From assembly GCA_035771175.1 (NCBI GenBank), contig CM069593.1, positions 46,499,554 to 46,563,553 on the forward strand: DNA of 64,000 nucleotides. The letters are read 5' to 3'. The stretch's first letter is position 1, and each line of letters starts with the position of its first letter. The position numbers were made by a program, and so were the translations under genes. Shown in pieces: positions 39,379-50,502 of this stretch. The notes beneath the pieces were generated by a model. It had not been told where the DNA came from, did no database searches, and saw only the letters and a list, made by a program, of their open reading frames with translations. Source of the stretch: Paratinospora sagittata (taxonomy: Eukaryota; Streptophyta; Magnoliopsida; Ranunculales; Menispermaceae).

Positions 39379-42300
39379 TTGATGACTCAAATGGAGGAGA
39401 GCACAGGCAATATGTACACAGGCAATATGATTAGGTTGACTGCATTTAATTATACAATTTGGAAGCCGAAGATGGAGGATCTTTTATACATTAAAGATCT
39501 GTGGAAGCCGATTATAATGCCGAAGGAGGAAGCTGTGACTACAACTTCAACAGATGACAAGACATCAAAAACAACCAGCACAGACGTTGACTGGGCCGTG
39601 CTGAACAGAAAGTGTGCTGCTCAAATTAGACAATGGATCGACAAGAGCATTTTCCAAAATTTTGCAAATGAACACGATGCTTACGTTCTTTGGCAAAAGT
39701 TGGAGACAATGTATGCGAGGACAACCGTACAGAATAAAGCTAATCTCAAACGACGATTAGTCAATTTGAAGTATAAAGATGGAAGCAGCGTATCGGAACA
39801 CATGAGTGAGTTCCAAGGCATTGTAGATCAACTCAACTCTATGATGATGATCGTAGATGACGAGCTACAAGCGTTGTTGTTGACGAGTTCTCTACCAAAA
39901 AGTTGGGACACTCTAGTTGTGTCAGTTAGTAACTCAGCTCATGGCGGCAAGCTTACCATGGAAATGGTAAAAGACAGAATGTTGAACGAAGAGTCTCGAC
40001 GAAAAGACAATGGTTATACTCCTGAAACTGAAGCACTTGTCATGGAAAAACAAGGCAAGCAAGAATGACACGGAAGGAGTAAAAGCAGATATCCTCGTAA
40101 CCAAAGTCAGCAAAGAGGACGCTCGAAGTCCAGATCGTGGCATGACAAGAAGTGTCATCACTGCGGCAAGCCCGGACATTTCATTCGAGAATGTCGAAAG
40201 TTAAAGGCGGAACGATCCAGAAATCCAGAAGCAGAAACTCGAACAAATGACACCGCAACTCTCACTGAAGAAGTCGTCATTGTTCGAGATGCTGATTATG
40301 TCAACCTTGCATGTCAAGACTCTACATGGGTAGTTGACTCAGGTGCGTCCTACCATGTCACCTCACGACGAGAGTTCTTCTCAACCTACACGCAAGGTGA
40401 TTTCGGACGAGTGAGGATGGGAAATGATGATGCATCCAAAATTATTGGCATCGGTAATATTTATTTAGAAACTAACCTTGGATACAAGTTACTCTTGAAA
40501 GATGTAAGGCATGTTCCGGATATCCGCCTCAATTTGATCTCTACTGGAATGCTTGATGACGATGGCTACAATAATAACTTTGGTGAAGGAAAATGGAAGC
40601 TCACCAAAGGAAACTTGGTAATAGCCAGAGGCAAGAAAGATGCATCACTCTATCACACAGAAGCCAAGCTGTGTAAAGAAGAAGTAAATACCATGAGGAA
40701 AGAAGTTCCCACCGAGTTATGGCATAAACGGCTCGGCCACATGAGTGAAAAGGGTCTCAGAATTCTTTCCAAGAAGGAGCACTTGCCAGGAATGACAGGT
40801 ACATCTTTACGTACTTGTGTTGATTGTATTATGGGTAAACAACACAGAGTTGCATTTCGTAGTTCCCCACCATCTAGAAAGGCAAATATTCTAGATTTAA
40901 TACACACAGATGTCTGTACAATGAGTTGTAAGACACTAGGAGGTGCTCATTATTTTGTGACTTTTATTGATGATCACTCTAGAAAAGTGTGGGCCTTTGC
41001 TTTGAAAACTAAAGATCAAGTGCAGGAAATTTTCAAGCAATTTCATGTAAAAGTTGAGAGAGAAACTGGCAGACGTTTGAAGTGTGTATGATCAGACAAT
41101 GGCGGTGAGTATCGCGGATCATTCGAGGAGTACTGTAGAAGTTTCGGCATCAGGCTGGAAAAATCGGTACCAAAGACACCTCAACACAACGGTGTGGCAG
41201 AGAGGATGAACAGAACCATCTGTGAAAGAGTCAGATGTATGCTCTCAAATGCAAAACTGCCAAACTCCTATTGGGGGGAGGCAATGAGGACAGCAGTTGA
41301 TTTAATCAACCTTTCTCCATCAGTTCCACTGAACTACGACGTACCAGAAAAGGTTTGGTCGGGGAAAGACGTTTCTTATAAACACTTGAAAGTATTCGGC
41401 TGCAGAGCATTTGTTCACATCCCTAGAGACGAGAGGTCCAAGCTGGATGGAAAAGCGAAGCAGTTTATCTTTGTGGGATATTCCCATGAAGAATTCGGCT
41501 ACAGACTTTGGGATCCTGTCAACAAAAAGATTGTCAGAAGCAGAGACGTAGTGTTTCTTGAAGATCAGACGATCGAAGATTTTCAGAAACCTGAGAAGCC
41601 ACAATCAGAAGAACTTCCAGTTAATCTGGAACCAGTCTCTTCATCAACAAATTCAGATGACAAGGGAGTTGCACCGGATATTGATGATGATGTTCCACCA
41701 GCTCAAAGTTCAGAACAAGAACAAGTTCCTGAACAAATTCCTGAACAAGTTCCTGATCAAGTCCAACCAGAAGCACAACTAAGGAGATCCACCAGAGAGC
41801 GACAACCAAGTCAAAGATATCCTCCTAGCGACTATGTGATGCTCACTGACGGGGGAGAACCGGAGAGCTATACCGAAGCTATCACTGACCAGCATAAGAC
41901 TGAGTGGATGAAAGCCATGCAGGAAGAAATGAAATCTCTGCATGAGAACCACACATTTGACTTGGTGAAATTACCACAGGGAAAGAAAGCCCTCAAGAAC
42001 AAGTGGGTATACAGGATCAAAAGCGAAGAAGGTAGCTCACAACCTCGATACAAAGCAAGATTGGTTGTGAAAGGATTCGGACAGAAGAAAGGCGTTGACT
42101 TCGATGAAATCTTCTCACCAGTGGTAAAAATGTCTTCAATCCGAGTTGTTCTTGGCTTGGCAGCAAGTCTTAATCTGGAGGTTGAACAACTTGATGTAAA
42201 AACCGCATTCTTACACGGTGATCTTGACGAGGAAATCTATATGGAGCAGCCCGAAGGTTTTCAAGTTAAAAGAAAAGAGAAGCTGGTATGCAGGCTAAAG

Positions 42301-43406
42301 AAAAGTCTGTACGGCTTGAAACAGGCACCGAGGCAGTGGTATAAAAAGTTTGACTCGTTCATGGAGGAAAAGGAGTACAACCGAACGACAGCTGATCATT
42401 GCGTCTTCATCAAGAAATTCTCTGATGGTGATTTTATTATTCTTTTGCTTTATGTTGATGATATGTTAATTGTAGGCCAAGATATCGACAAGATTAACAA
42501 GTTGAAGAATGAGTTGAGCAAGTCCTTTGCAATGAAAGACTTAGGACCCGCAAAACAAATCCTTGGCATGAAGATTGTTCGTGACAGGAAGAACAAGAAA
42601 CTTTGGCTATCTCAAGAAAAGTATATTGAGAAAGTCTTAGAGCGATTCAACATGAGCAAAGCTAAACCTGTTAGTTCTCCACTGGCAAGCCACTTCAAGC
42701 TTAATTCGAGCCAGTGTCCTTCAAGCGAGTAGGAGAAATCAGAGATAAGTAAGGTGCCCTATGCATCGGTGGTTGGCAGTCTAATGTACGCTATGGTATG
42801 CACCAGACCAGACATTGCTCATGCTGTTGGTGTTGTGAGCCGTTTTCTATTGAATCCTGGAAAGGAACATTGGACAGCAGTCAAATGGATACTCAGGTAT
42901 CTTAGAGGTACTTCTAGTCATTGTTTATGTTTTGGTAATGATAAATCTGTATTAGAAGGATTTACAGATTCAGATATGGCTGGCGACGTGGATACGAGAA
43001 AGTCGATATCCGGGTACCTAATAACATTTGCAGGGGGAGCTGTCTCATGACAATCACGATTACAGAAATGTATTGCTTTAAGTACCACAGAAGCAGAGTA
43101 CATTGCAATCACTGAAGGTTGTAAGGAGATCTTGTGGATGAAAAAGTTCCTACAAGAATTGCAGCAGAACCAAGAGACAGTCAAAGCGCAATTCACCTCA
43201 GCAAGAACTCGACCTTCCATTCAAGGTCCAAGCACATCGACGTGCGGTATCATTGGATTCGTGATGTGCTGGAAAATAAACTGCTGCAAGTTGAGAAGAT
43301 CCATACTAATGACAATGGGGCAGATATGATGACGAAGTCCCTAATCAGCGAAAAACTTGTTATCTGTAAAGAGATTGCAGGTGTGGAGGAGCCCTGTTCC
43401 ACATGA
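39379..43406 (+). pseudogene. Broken Copia gag-pol polyprotein gene
   Basis: The reading frame starting at 39379 is open through Gag to a TGA at 40066. The same frame continues with the zinc knuckle CX2CX4HX4C (Cys codons 40153-40194), the protease DSGA site (40336-40347), and the GAG-pre-integrase LWHKRLGH region (about 40719). A TGA at 41089 lies just before the integrase DNGGEY residues. After further integrase and RT, with YVDDML at 42451-42468, come a TAG at 42730 and a TGA at 43048. The RNase H part (STTEAEY) then loses frame between about 43150 and 43190, where a short deletion removes residues before the DSQSA motif. The end is a stop at 43404. Each stop can be explained by one C-to-T or G-to-A change. 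The product cannot be made as one protein. Confidence 0.93.
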
Positions 43407-43421
43407 GGTGGAGGGGGAGAT
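43406..43421 (+). other. Polypurine tract of the Copia element
   Basis: A purine-rich run (GAGGTGGAGGGGGAGA region) immediately precedes the 3' LTR, where plus-strand DNA synthesis is primed. Confidence 0.85.
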
Positions 43422-43422
43422 T

Positions 43423-44057
43423 TGTTGGTCAACCTCATGTTTTCACATGGGATGGTAGGTGGCCAACGTGTTTTGAATGGGCTGCATGGGAACCTCATCA
43501 AATTCACGTGGAATATGTATGAATGCATTGGCAACAACAACTTCACGTGGGCAACAACAGCAGCCAACCTTCTTTGAACGACCAACACCAAAATCGCATG
43601 GGATGCATGGGAGCCATGCATGAATCACGTGGGATGATCAACAAATTACAAAAATGCCCTTCATAACTCTATAAATAGAACCTTGTTTCAACTCAAAAAT
43701 TCAATTTGAGAGATTCGATAGATCTGAGAGAGAGATCTAATAGGAGAGATTAAGAGAGCCTCAAAGAGAGTTTCTTTGAGAAGAAAAAGTGTGAGCCAAT
43801 TTGTGAAGTGTTATCCACAAATTGAAGATACATAGGTATTGTGTATTTGTGAGAGATCCACCGAAAGGTGACGTTTGTAATCCCATTTTTATAGTGAAAG
43901 TTTCTTTAAGCGGCTTACAGGTCCCGTGGTTTTTACCTCATCTTTTAGAGGGTTTTCCACGCAAAAAATCTTTGGTGTTATTTTGTTGTATTTTAGTTTG
44001 GGAAATTGTCCTGGGATTGTAGAATTTATTTCTTTCCAACCATATATTTTTCCAACA
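43423..44057 (+). repeat. 3' LTR of the Copia element (635 bp)
   Basis: Nearly identical to the 5' LTR. Differences I counted are one extra AAC at about 43536-43541 and seven single-base changes, most of them C/G to T/A in one of the two copies. Confidence 0.95.
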
Positions 44058-44062
44058 GTAAC
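44058..44062. repeat. Target-site duplication, right (GTAAC)
   Basis: Perfect match to 38517-38521. Confidence 0.95.
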
Positions 44063-46513
44063 TGCCCTTAAAGTTGTATTTTTTTTATAGTTAGATTAAT
44101 ATTTTCCTACTTATAAATATAACAACCATGATAATGTAATTGCACTTTCTGTCTAACAACATTTTTCATTTTCAATTTGTATGTGTAATTATGATTTTAT
44201 TTTAGATCATTAAAAGTAATATTCTTTTAAGTGATATTATATATGGGGGTCTGTTTGACAAAACTTCAAAAACAGCTTCTAGCTTATTAGGGAATTAAGT
44301 TGAAACGTGCAATTGTAACTCCTATGTTATGAGTTTTATCTTCTTAAAAATACACGTTTTAAGCTTATTTGGGTAGTAAGAGCTAACATTTTCATCTTGT
44401 GCTTTTAAACAAGAAAATTTTCAAGTCTATTAATTTTTTTTTTCTTTTTTTGAAATCTAATTAGATAAATGAGTAATAGTCATATAAACTGTGAGCCGGC
44501 CACTAATTAATTTAGTCCTTACAGGTCAAGGAAATACATGGTGGAAACCATCAATATTTTTCACAGAGAGAGAGAGAGAGAGAGAGAGGAGTATCTGACC
44601 TATATTTATAACAATGGGACATACTCTTTAAATGAAACCTTCTCTTTTTGAAATTGTCAATTTATTTATTTATTTGACCATTCAATATATTCTATCTATC
44701 TCTAATTGTACTTTCTTATATTTGACAATATTTATTCATTTGATTACTACATTTGTCAGATTTATCTCCAATATTTTTGGAAGCTACTTTTACTCCAAAC
44801 TTTAGTTTGCCTTAAGAATGACATGATCATTGATTCAATATACTTGCATACATCTTGCTTTATATATATATATATATATATATGGTCCTTCCATTCACAC
44901 TTTACAACTGTATTCACGGGGATTAATTTCACTATTTTATTATTATTTTTGGGTGTTTCTCTTAGATCTTTTTATACATATAACATAGAGCTAGCCATAT
45001 GATTTTCTATATTACAAAAATATCGATCAACTTACCCAACTTAATTTTGTAGTACTAACTATACTTGTTTTACGTTCTTCTCTCTGACCGCATGCAACAA
45101 TTAGTAAGAACAAATATAAACACCAAATATATATATATATATATTAATGAAACCTTGTGGGTCTTGTCATTATTAATTATATATACTTTTGGGCTCTACC
45201 TCGAGACTTGATCATTTAATTTAACTTATATTAAGACTTTGGCCCATTCAACCCTAAATCAATCAATCGATCAAAATGGAGCTATCTATATTAAGACTTG
45301 GCCGAGACGTACAACACATTTTCTCCAAATGGAGCTATCTATATTTGCTGACTAAGTTGACCCTCCGGTTTGAAATTTTGAACCCGTTCGGTGGCGGCTC
45401 GGACCTACTTTCTGCTATGTCTCAGTACTATTCGATTATTGAACTTATTGCTTTCCGTGACTAATTAGTTGACTGATCAAATTTCATGCATGCAAAACGC
45501 TACTTGGCTCTCCACGTTTGAACTTTGAACCGGCAACGAGTGGCGGCCGAACACAACCGATGAACCTAACTACCAAAAACTTAGGTTTTATTAAATGGGA
45601 AATTAAGGACAAATTAATGGATGAAGACTATATCAATGGCCACCTTATATACTTTGACTTACATTTTTCTTTAATCTTTCCTTTTTTTTTTTTTTTTTTT
45701 TTTTTTGAGGGATCAACTTGGATTTCAATGCATGCATTTATATATTAAGTTGTTCAAGTCCAAGTTCACAAATGTAATAAGGGTAGTATAGCAAATTTAA
45801 GAAAAATGTACTAACATGTGCATTGTTAAATTGATCACTATACATGTATATGTTACACATTTTAATATATGTAATGCATGATGTAATGGCTATTATAAAA
45901 GGTATTTCATATGTAGTTATATATTTTTATAGCTGGAATAAGGTTTCTCTATATTTATATTAATTATTAATTGGTTTTGTAATGAATAAAAATAATTGTG
46001 CAGAGGGCTTAGTAAACCCATGATTTATATATGTTTCATCAAATTTTGTTTGTTTGTTTGTTTGTTTTTCTTTTATTGGTTATTGATTCTTTTCCAATTA
46101 AGATGTAATGCATCTATGGATTGGAATATAAGCAAATTTTATCAATTTCGTTTCATCAAGTGTTTGGAGGGGTTGTAGAGGGATAGTGAGTTTTATCAAT
46201 TTTATCATTTATGGTTTATCAAATATCAGGTAAGTGTATAGGATGCCTTCTTAATGTACAAGTGCACATAGGTCTTATGAGAGAAAGTACCGTGAGGATG
46301 GATGAGATAAATTTTCAAATGTTGGTTCGTGCCTAGTTTTTGCGGCGCTTGACTATTCTTGTAACTGTTGACGAGGAAATTAATAGGTTTCGAAGGGACC
46401 TAATAACCTATGAGTGGGATTATGGGGGCTTAAGCACGTGGGTTCTTCTAAAAAAAAGTATCAATGTCTTTTGATTGTATATAAGTTCATCAATAGTGTG
46501 TGTGTCTCTCTCT
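44063..46513. other. Intergenic, AT-rich, no gene seen
   Basis: No supported gene. The stretch at 44240-44405 (GGGTCTGTTTGACAAAAC, AGCTTCTAGCTT) resembles a decayed hAT-type MITE, but I cannot place both ends. A 20-base T-run lies at about 45683-45705. A GGAGCTATCTATATT unit is repeated at about 45278 and 45331. Confidence 0.5.
44564..44588. repeat. (AG)n microsatellite
   Basis: About 12 AG units. Confidence 0.9.
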
Positions 46514-47984
46514 CACTACAAGGAAAAGAGTCTTTGGTGACAAAGGCTTTCATTGCCAAAAATTAGCATTTTTGTCGTTAAACTTATTCAGTGACGAAAA
46601 GTGTGTCGTCCCCATTCCGTCGTCGTATGCTCGTCATTGATTCCCAATGGTGACGAAAAAAATATTTCATCACTAACTAAAATTTTTTGCGACAAATGTT
46701 ATATATATTGGCGACGACATCCAAATCATCACCGATAATTTGACGACACATTATCAGTTGTCACTATTTTCTGTTTGTAACGAATGATTAGTTAATCTAT
46801 AAATATATTTGACGACAAATCACATTCACCAAAAATTATAAATAATTATTAACGAATTATTTTATCACTAAAAACATTTGGCCACAACAAATAAGACCAA
46901 TAGCTCTAATAAAAAATTGCCACTAATGACATTTACTAACATATTTTTAATACAAATGTTATTTAAAAATGAAAAGTTTTGTTGTTGTAAACATTTAAAG
47001 ACAAAAAAAATCATCGTCATTTTCAATTAACCAACAAAAACATTTAAATACCAAATAATAACTACTACTACTACCATGTTCAACAAGTGTCATAACATCC
47101 CAAATAAAATTAATAAAGTATCATTTTCAAATTTTGAAATGGATCATCTTCTTAATAAAAACCCCATCAAATAAACTCAACCTCCAACAAAGAGATAGGC
47201 ATTAATGTGTTGGCTTACTGCTTTCTGAAAAAAAAAATTCAAAATAAACATTTTAGTTTTCATTATCATTCAGTTTAAATAACAAATGTTTTAAGATATA
47301 AGAGATGAAAAAATAAGACTAAACAGATAAATATCAATTTTTTTTTTAAAATTAACAATAATCTTAATCAAGTAAAATAAAACTAAAGTTATACTCAAAT
47401 TAGCAAGTAGGACATAATAAATTACAATACTAAGAATTTTTATTAAATCAATAATGCATATGACAATTAAAACATAAATTGGTCAATGTTTGCAACTCAT
47501 TCTCTTAAGCTTTAAGACTTGACTTTAATGAAATAAAAAATATTATATGCCAATAAACAATACTTAAATATCATTTGAACTAAGTAGGATCCAACATGTA
47601 ATTAGATATATTACAAAGTTTATTCAAAGCTAGAAGGAAAAATCCATTAATAAACAAGAGTCATTGGAGCTGTACAATACTTTAAAAAATAATCATTATT
47701 GGTCATAAAAGAGTTCACATTCATTAAGAATATTTTAAGCTAAATTTCACAATTCTAAGGCCCTAAAAGAAAATTTTGCGTAAACCAAGTAAAATTGATG
47801 AATTTAATTTGTATATGCAATGCAACAACGACTACCCACTATCCGAAATATTTATATGAGATGCCAACATGTTGTGATATATCATAAAAGTAAATTAATC
47901 ACAAATATTCAATCAATCATAATAATATAAAGTTCTTTGCAATTAAAACTAAATTATACGTACCATTAGCGATCAAGTCTCAGA

Positions 47985-48225
47985 ATCGTATGGTTGAGTC
48001 ATATCAATGTCTGGAGGCATGGACATTGCTTTAATCTGTGCTACGGTCTCCTCAAACTCCTTGTAGCGACTTTCTAAGAATGTATTCTTCGCAACCAGCT
48101 CCTTGTTCTAAGCTATCAATTCATCCATCTTTTTTCTGGGATTCTTGGTATATTTGTCTTATGTCGTCTACGGAGAAGCGCGTGCAATCGGCTTAGGCCC
48201 ATGTCCTAGACCCCTAATATAACCT
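47985..48225 (-). pseudogene. TNPA-like transposon protein remnant, C-terminal piece
   Basis: Read on the minus strand there is RGLGHGPKP near 48217-48191. About 40 codons later comes a lysine/glutamate-rich segment (KKMDELIA, NKELVAKN, LESRYKEFEETVAQIKAM) typical of the coiled-coil tail of plant En/Spm accessory proteins. Three in-frame stops break it. It lies between the TNP2-like remnant and the 3' terminal end, the place TNPA-type exons take in such elements. Confidence 0.5.
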
Positions 48226-48316
48226 GATTTTGGCCCTAAGATTTGTCATTAAAGTCAAATTAGTGTTGTAAACATTACACTAAATTACGTAGTAAAAAAT
48301 TACATGGGTATGAAAA

Positions 48317-48980
48317 TTACATCTTCTGCAATGGTCCATCTGAAAACACTTCTTTCAATAGCTCCAACAACATGGTAAACGACTTATTACTCCAATGGTT
48401 GATTACCTTAAAATGTAGAAGCTTAACAATGAATGATAACACAGAGAACTTCGTACAATCGGGGTACAATTCACGTTGGGCCTCATTCAAAAGAGTGTCA
48501 AACTCACCCTCTGTGTATTGCTCATTGTTTTCTCTTATACGATCAGTTTCAATCTTGATTAAACTCACCAGCCTGGACATCATTCAACAAATTGTTCATA
48601 TCATTATCTTAACTATCAGTGGAACTCAACGACTGTTCTACCCCTACCACACCATCTTGATCAACATGCAAGTACTCTTCTAAGTTTGATTCCTCCCCAT
48701 GATGGACCCAACATTTATATGTTCGTGACATTCCATAAAAGTATAGATGAACTTCAACTTCATCGATCGGCAATACACATGTGTTTAAACAGTCTCTACA
48801 AGGGCAACGAATCTTATTTTCTGCACCCATGTGGTTCTTAGCAAATGTGATAAAAGCTTTGGTCCCATCAATATACTCCTTACTTGCCCTATTAGGGAGA
48901 GTAATCCAACTTTTATCCATTATTTGATCTCTGTATATGCCACAATAAGACACCCAATTAAAACTATGAGGGCTACACAC
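48317..48980 (-). pseudogene. TNP2-like CACTA transposase remnant, N-terminal part only
   Basis: The frame from 48980 contains MDKSWITL, FAKNHMG, CPCRDCLN, HLYFYGMSRTYKCWVHHGE. These are hallmarks of the transposase-associated domain at the N-terminus of plant CACTA transposases (zinc-binding Cys/His pattern). After a frame change near 48590 the frame ending at 48317 adds LLNEAQRELYP, FSVLSFIVKLLHFK and NHWSNKSFTMLLELLK, the next conserved block. The catalytic Transposase_21 (DDE) core that should follow is absent. The next sequence already belongs to the TNPA-like piece, so a large internal deletion is likely. Not functional. Confidence 0.8.
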
Positions 48981-49798
48981 ACAATTAACAAAAGTTCATT
49001 GTTACTATAAAAGTTCCATTGTAACAATAGGGTTCTTGTGTAATTTCTGATGAGATTGCAGTTCTACCTACTTTCACTCGTTAGTTTGATAGATTGGGCT
49101 TGACTCAATAATAGTGATGAGTCTTCTCAAGAAAGGCTTGATGGAGCTTATAGAGTAACAGTTGCAGCCATTGCAACCATGATCTCACCATTATCAATCA
49201 CTTGGCCTTAAACTTGAAGTTAAGGATGTGCAACAATAGGAATGTGAATGCACCTAAAATGCATTAGTTTTTTTTTTTTTTATAGGACTTAGAATGCATT
49301 AAATAAGTAACACAATCATGCAATGATATTTATACAAGGTCATTATATAGGAACATTCTACTTCTATCTGCCTATATGACATAAAATGAAGAATAAAATA
49401 CTAAATACACCTACCTAATGGAGTAAATATAAATTTTAAGGCTCTTCCGCTATCACGTCTTCTAAGATCAAACTTATCATCCACACTTAACAACAATGGT
49501 GAAATACGCCCAAATGAAGGACATGAATCAAAACTTCACGACTCACCCACTGTCACCATCTATTTGTATTTGAAAGTTTGAAACCTATAAGGGCTTAAAT
49601 AATATTTCAAGGACCGTAAAACTTCATTAAGAACAACATGGCAGGAAGAAAAAAGGAAGGAGCAATGGGTTGCACACTGGAAATGTAAACTCAGGTTAGT
49701 GATTCATTTCTAGAGAAATATATTTTTTACAACTGGAAACTTTAAGAGAAGTTCAAATCTGACCCGGTAACTCTTAAGAGGAATTCAGAGGTACTTAT
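48981..49798. other. Intergenic or transposon-internal sequence, no gene seen
   Basis: This may be the 5' part of the CACTA element, but no terminal end or subterminal repeats are visible. No supported open frame. Confidence 0.4.
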
Positions 49799-50014
49799 GT
49801 CACATCCTGCGGATGTGATGGATACCTCATACTCGAGTGTACCCCAGCCATAGCACCACATAATATTGTCCCATCCCGGTGTATAGCCCGCCACACAAGG
49901 ACGTCTCGTACCCCCGGGATCATTTGTTTACACTGTTCACACATGAACAGCGCATGGCCTCCCCCGGATTCGAACCTCAAACCTCATATAGGTTGATTTC
50001 GCAATCCGATTAAC
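49799..50014 (-). mobile_element. tRNA-derived SINE, family X copy 1
   Basis: Read on the minus strand: A-box-like GCTCAATGGTTAATCGG, B-box GGTTCGAATCC, then GTTCATGTGTGAACAGTG, GATCCCGGGGGTAC and a body of about 130 bases ending in GATGTGAC. Two further copies follow within 500 bases. The open frame across it is only the SINE read as protein. Confidence 0.75.
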
Positions 50015-50040
50015 CATTGAGCATACATAAGGCCTTTTTT

Positions 50041-50262
50041 GTCACATCCCGCGAATGTGATTGGTACCTCCTACTCGAGCGTACCCCAGCCACTATGAAC
50101 CCATAATATTGTCTCATCCCAGTACACAGCCCACTCAACAGTGTCTAGTACCCCCGGGATCATTTGTCCACACTGTTCACACATGAACAGTGTAGGGCCT
50201 CCCGTGGATTCGAACCTCAAACATCACATAGGTTGATTTCGCAATTCGAGTAGCCACTGAAC
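50041..50262 (-). mobile_element. tRNA-derived SINE, family X copy 2
   Basis: Same orientation and structure as the copy at 49799-50014. Its 3' end (GATGTGAC plus A-run) abuts the head of that copy. Head A-box GGTTCAGTGGCTACTCG and B-box GGTTCGAATCC are clear on the minus strand. Confidence 0.8.
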
Positions 50263-50275
50263 CAACATTGAACCA

Positions 50276-50502
50276 ACGACTCAGTGGTTACTCGGATTGT
50301 GAAATCAATCTATATGAGGTTTGAGGTTCGAATCCGGGGGAGGCCCTGCGTTGTTCATGTGTGAACAGTGTGAACAAATGATCCCGGGGGGTACTAGACT
50401 GTTGAGTGGGTTGTGTACTGAGATGAGACAATATTATGGGTCTATAGTGGCTGGGGTATGCAAAAGTAGGAGGTACCCATCACATCCGCGGGGTGTGACA
50501 CC
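50276..50502 (+). mobile_element. tRNA-derived SINE, family X copy 3, inverted
   Basis: The best preserved copy: A-box ACTCAGTGGTTACTCGG at 50278-50294, B-box GGTTCGAATCC at 50327-50337, GTTCATGTGTGAACAGTG, GATCCCGGGGGGTACTAG and the end GGGTGTGAC. It faces copy 2 head to head, with only about 13 bases between, so the pair can fold into a hairpin with arms of about 220 bases. Confidence 0.8.

Larger units (their letters stand above)
38522..44057 (+). mobile_element. Complete Copia (Tork/Tnt1-like) LTR retrotransposon, coding-dead
   Basis: A 5.54-kb element with 5' LTR 38522-39153, primer-binding site at 39157, gag-pol 39379-43406, polypurine tract at about 43406-43421 and 3' LTR 43423-44057. 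GTAAC target duplications flank it. The domain order protease, integrase, reverse transcriptase, RNase H defines Ty1/Copia. Motifs in the RT and RNase H part resemble tobacco Tnt1 and its Tork relatives. The LTRs differ by seven substitutions and one 3-base indel in about 632 bases, so insertion is recent on an evolutionary scale. The polyprotein is broken by four stops and a frame change. Confidence 0.95.
46514..48980 (-). mobile_element. Decayed En/Spm (CACTA) DNA transposon, one end visible
   Basis: CACTACAAGGAAAAGAG at 46514-46530 is a canonical CACTA terminal end. The following 300 bases contain many copies of GTGACGAAA or GACGACA-type motifs in both orientations, as in CACTA subterminal regions. 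Coding remnants on the minus strand match a TNPD/TNP2-type N-terminus (48317-48980) and a TNPA-like C-terminal piece (about 47985-48225). Thus the element reads right to left and the visible end is its 3' end. I did not find the opposite TIR (expected as CTTGTAGTG on the plus strand) up to about 53 kb, so the right border given is only the last coding base. Confidence 0.75.

Noticed and set aside
38424..43628. Paired minus-strand open frames beginning MIHAWLPCIP or MHGSHASHA
   Set aside because: They occur once in each LTR of the Copia element and are antisense to it; duplicates come from LTR identity.
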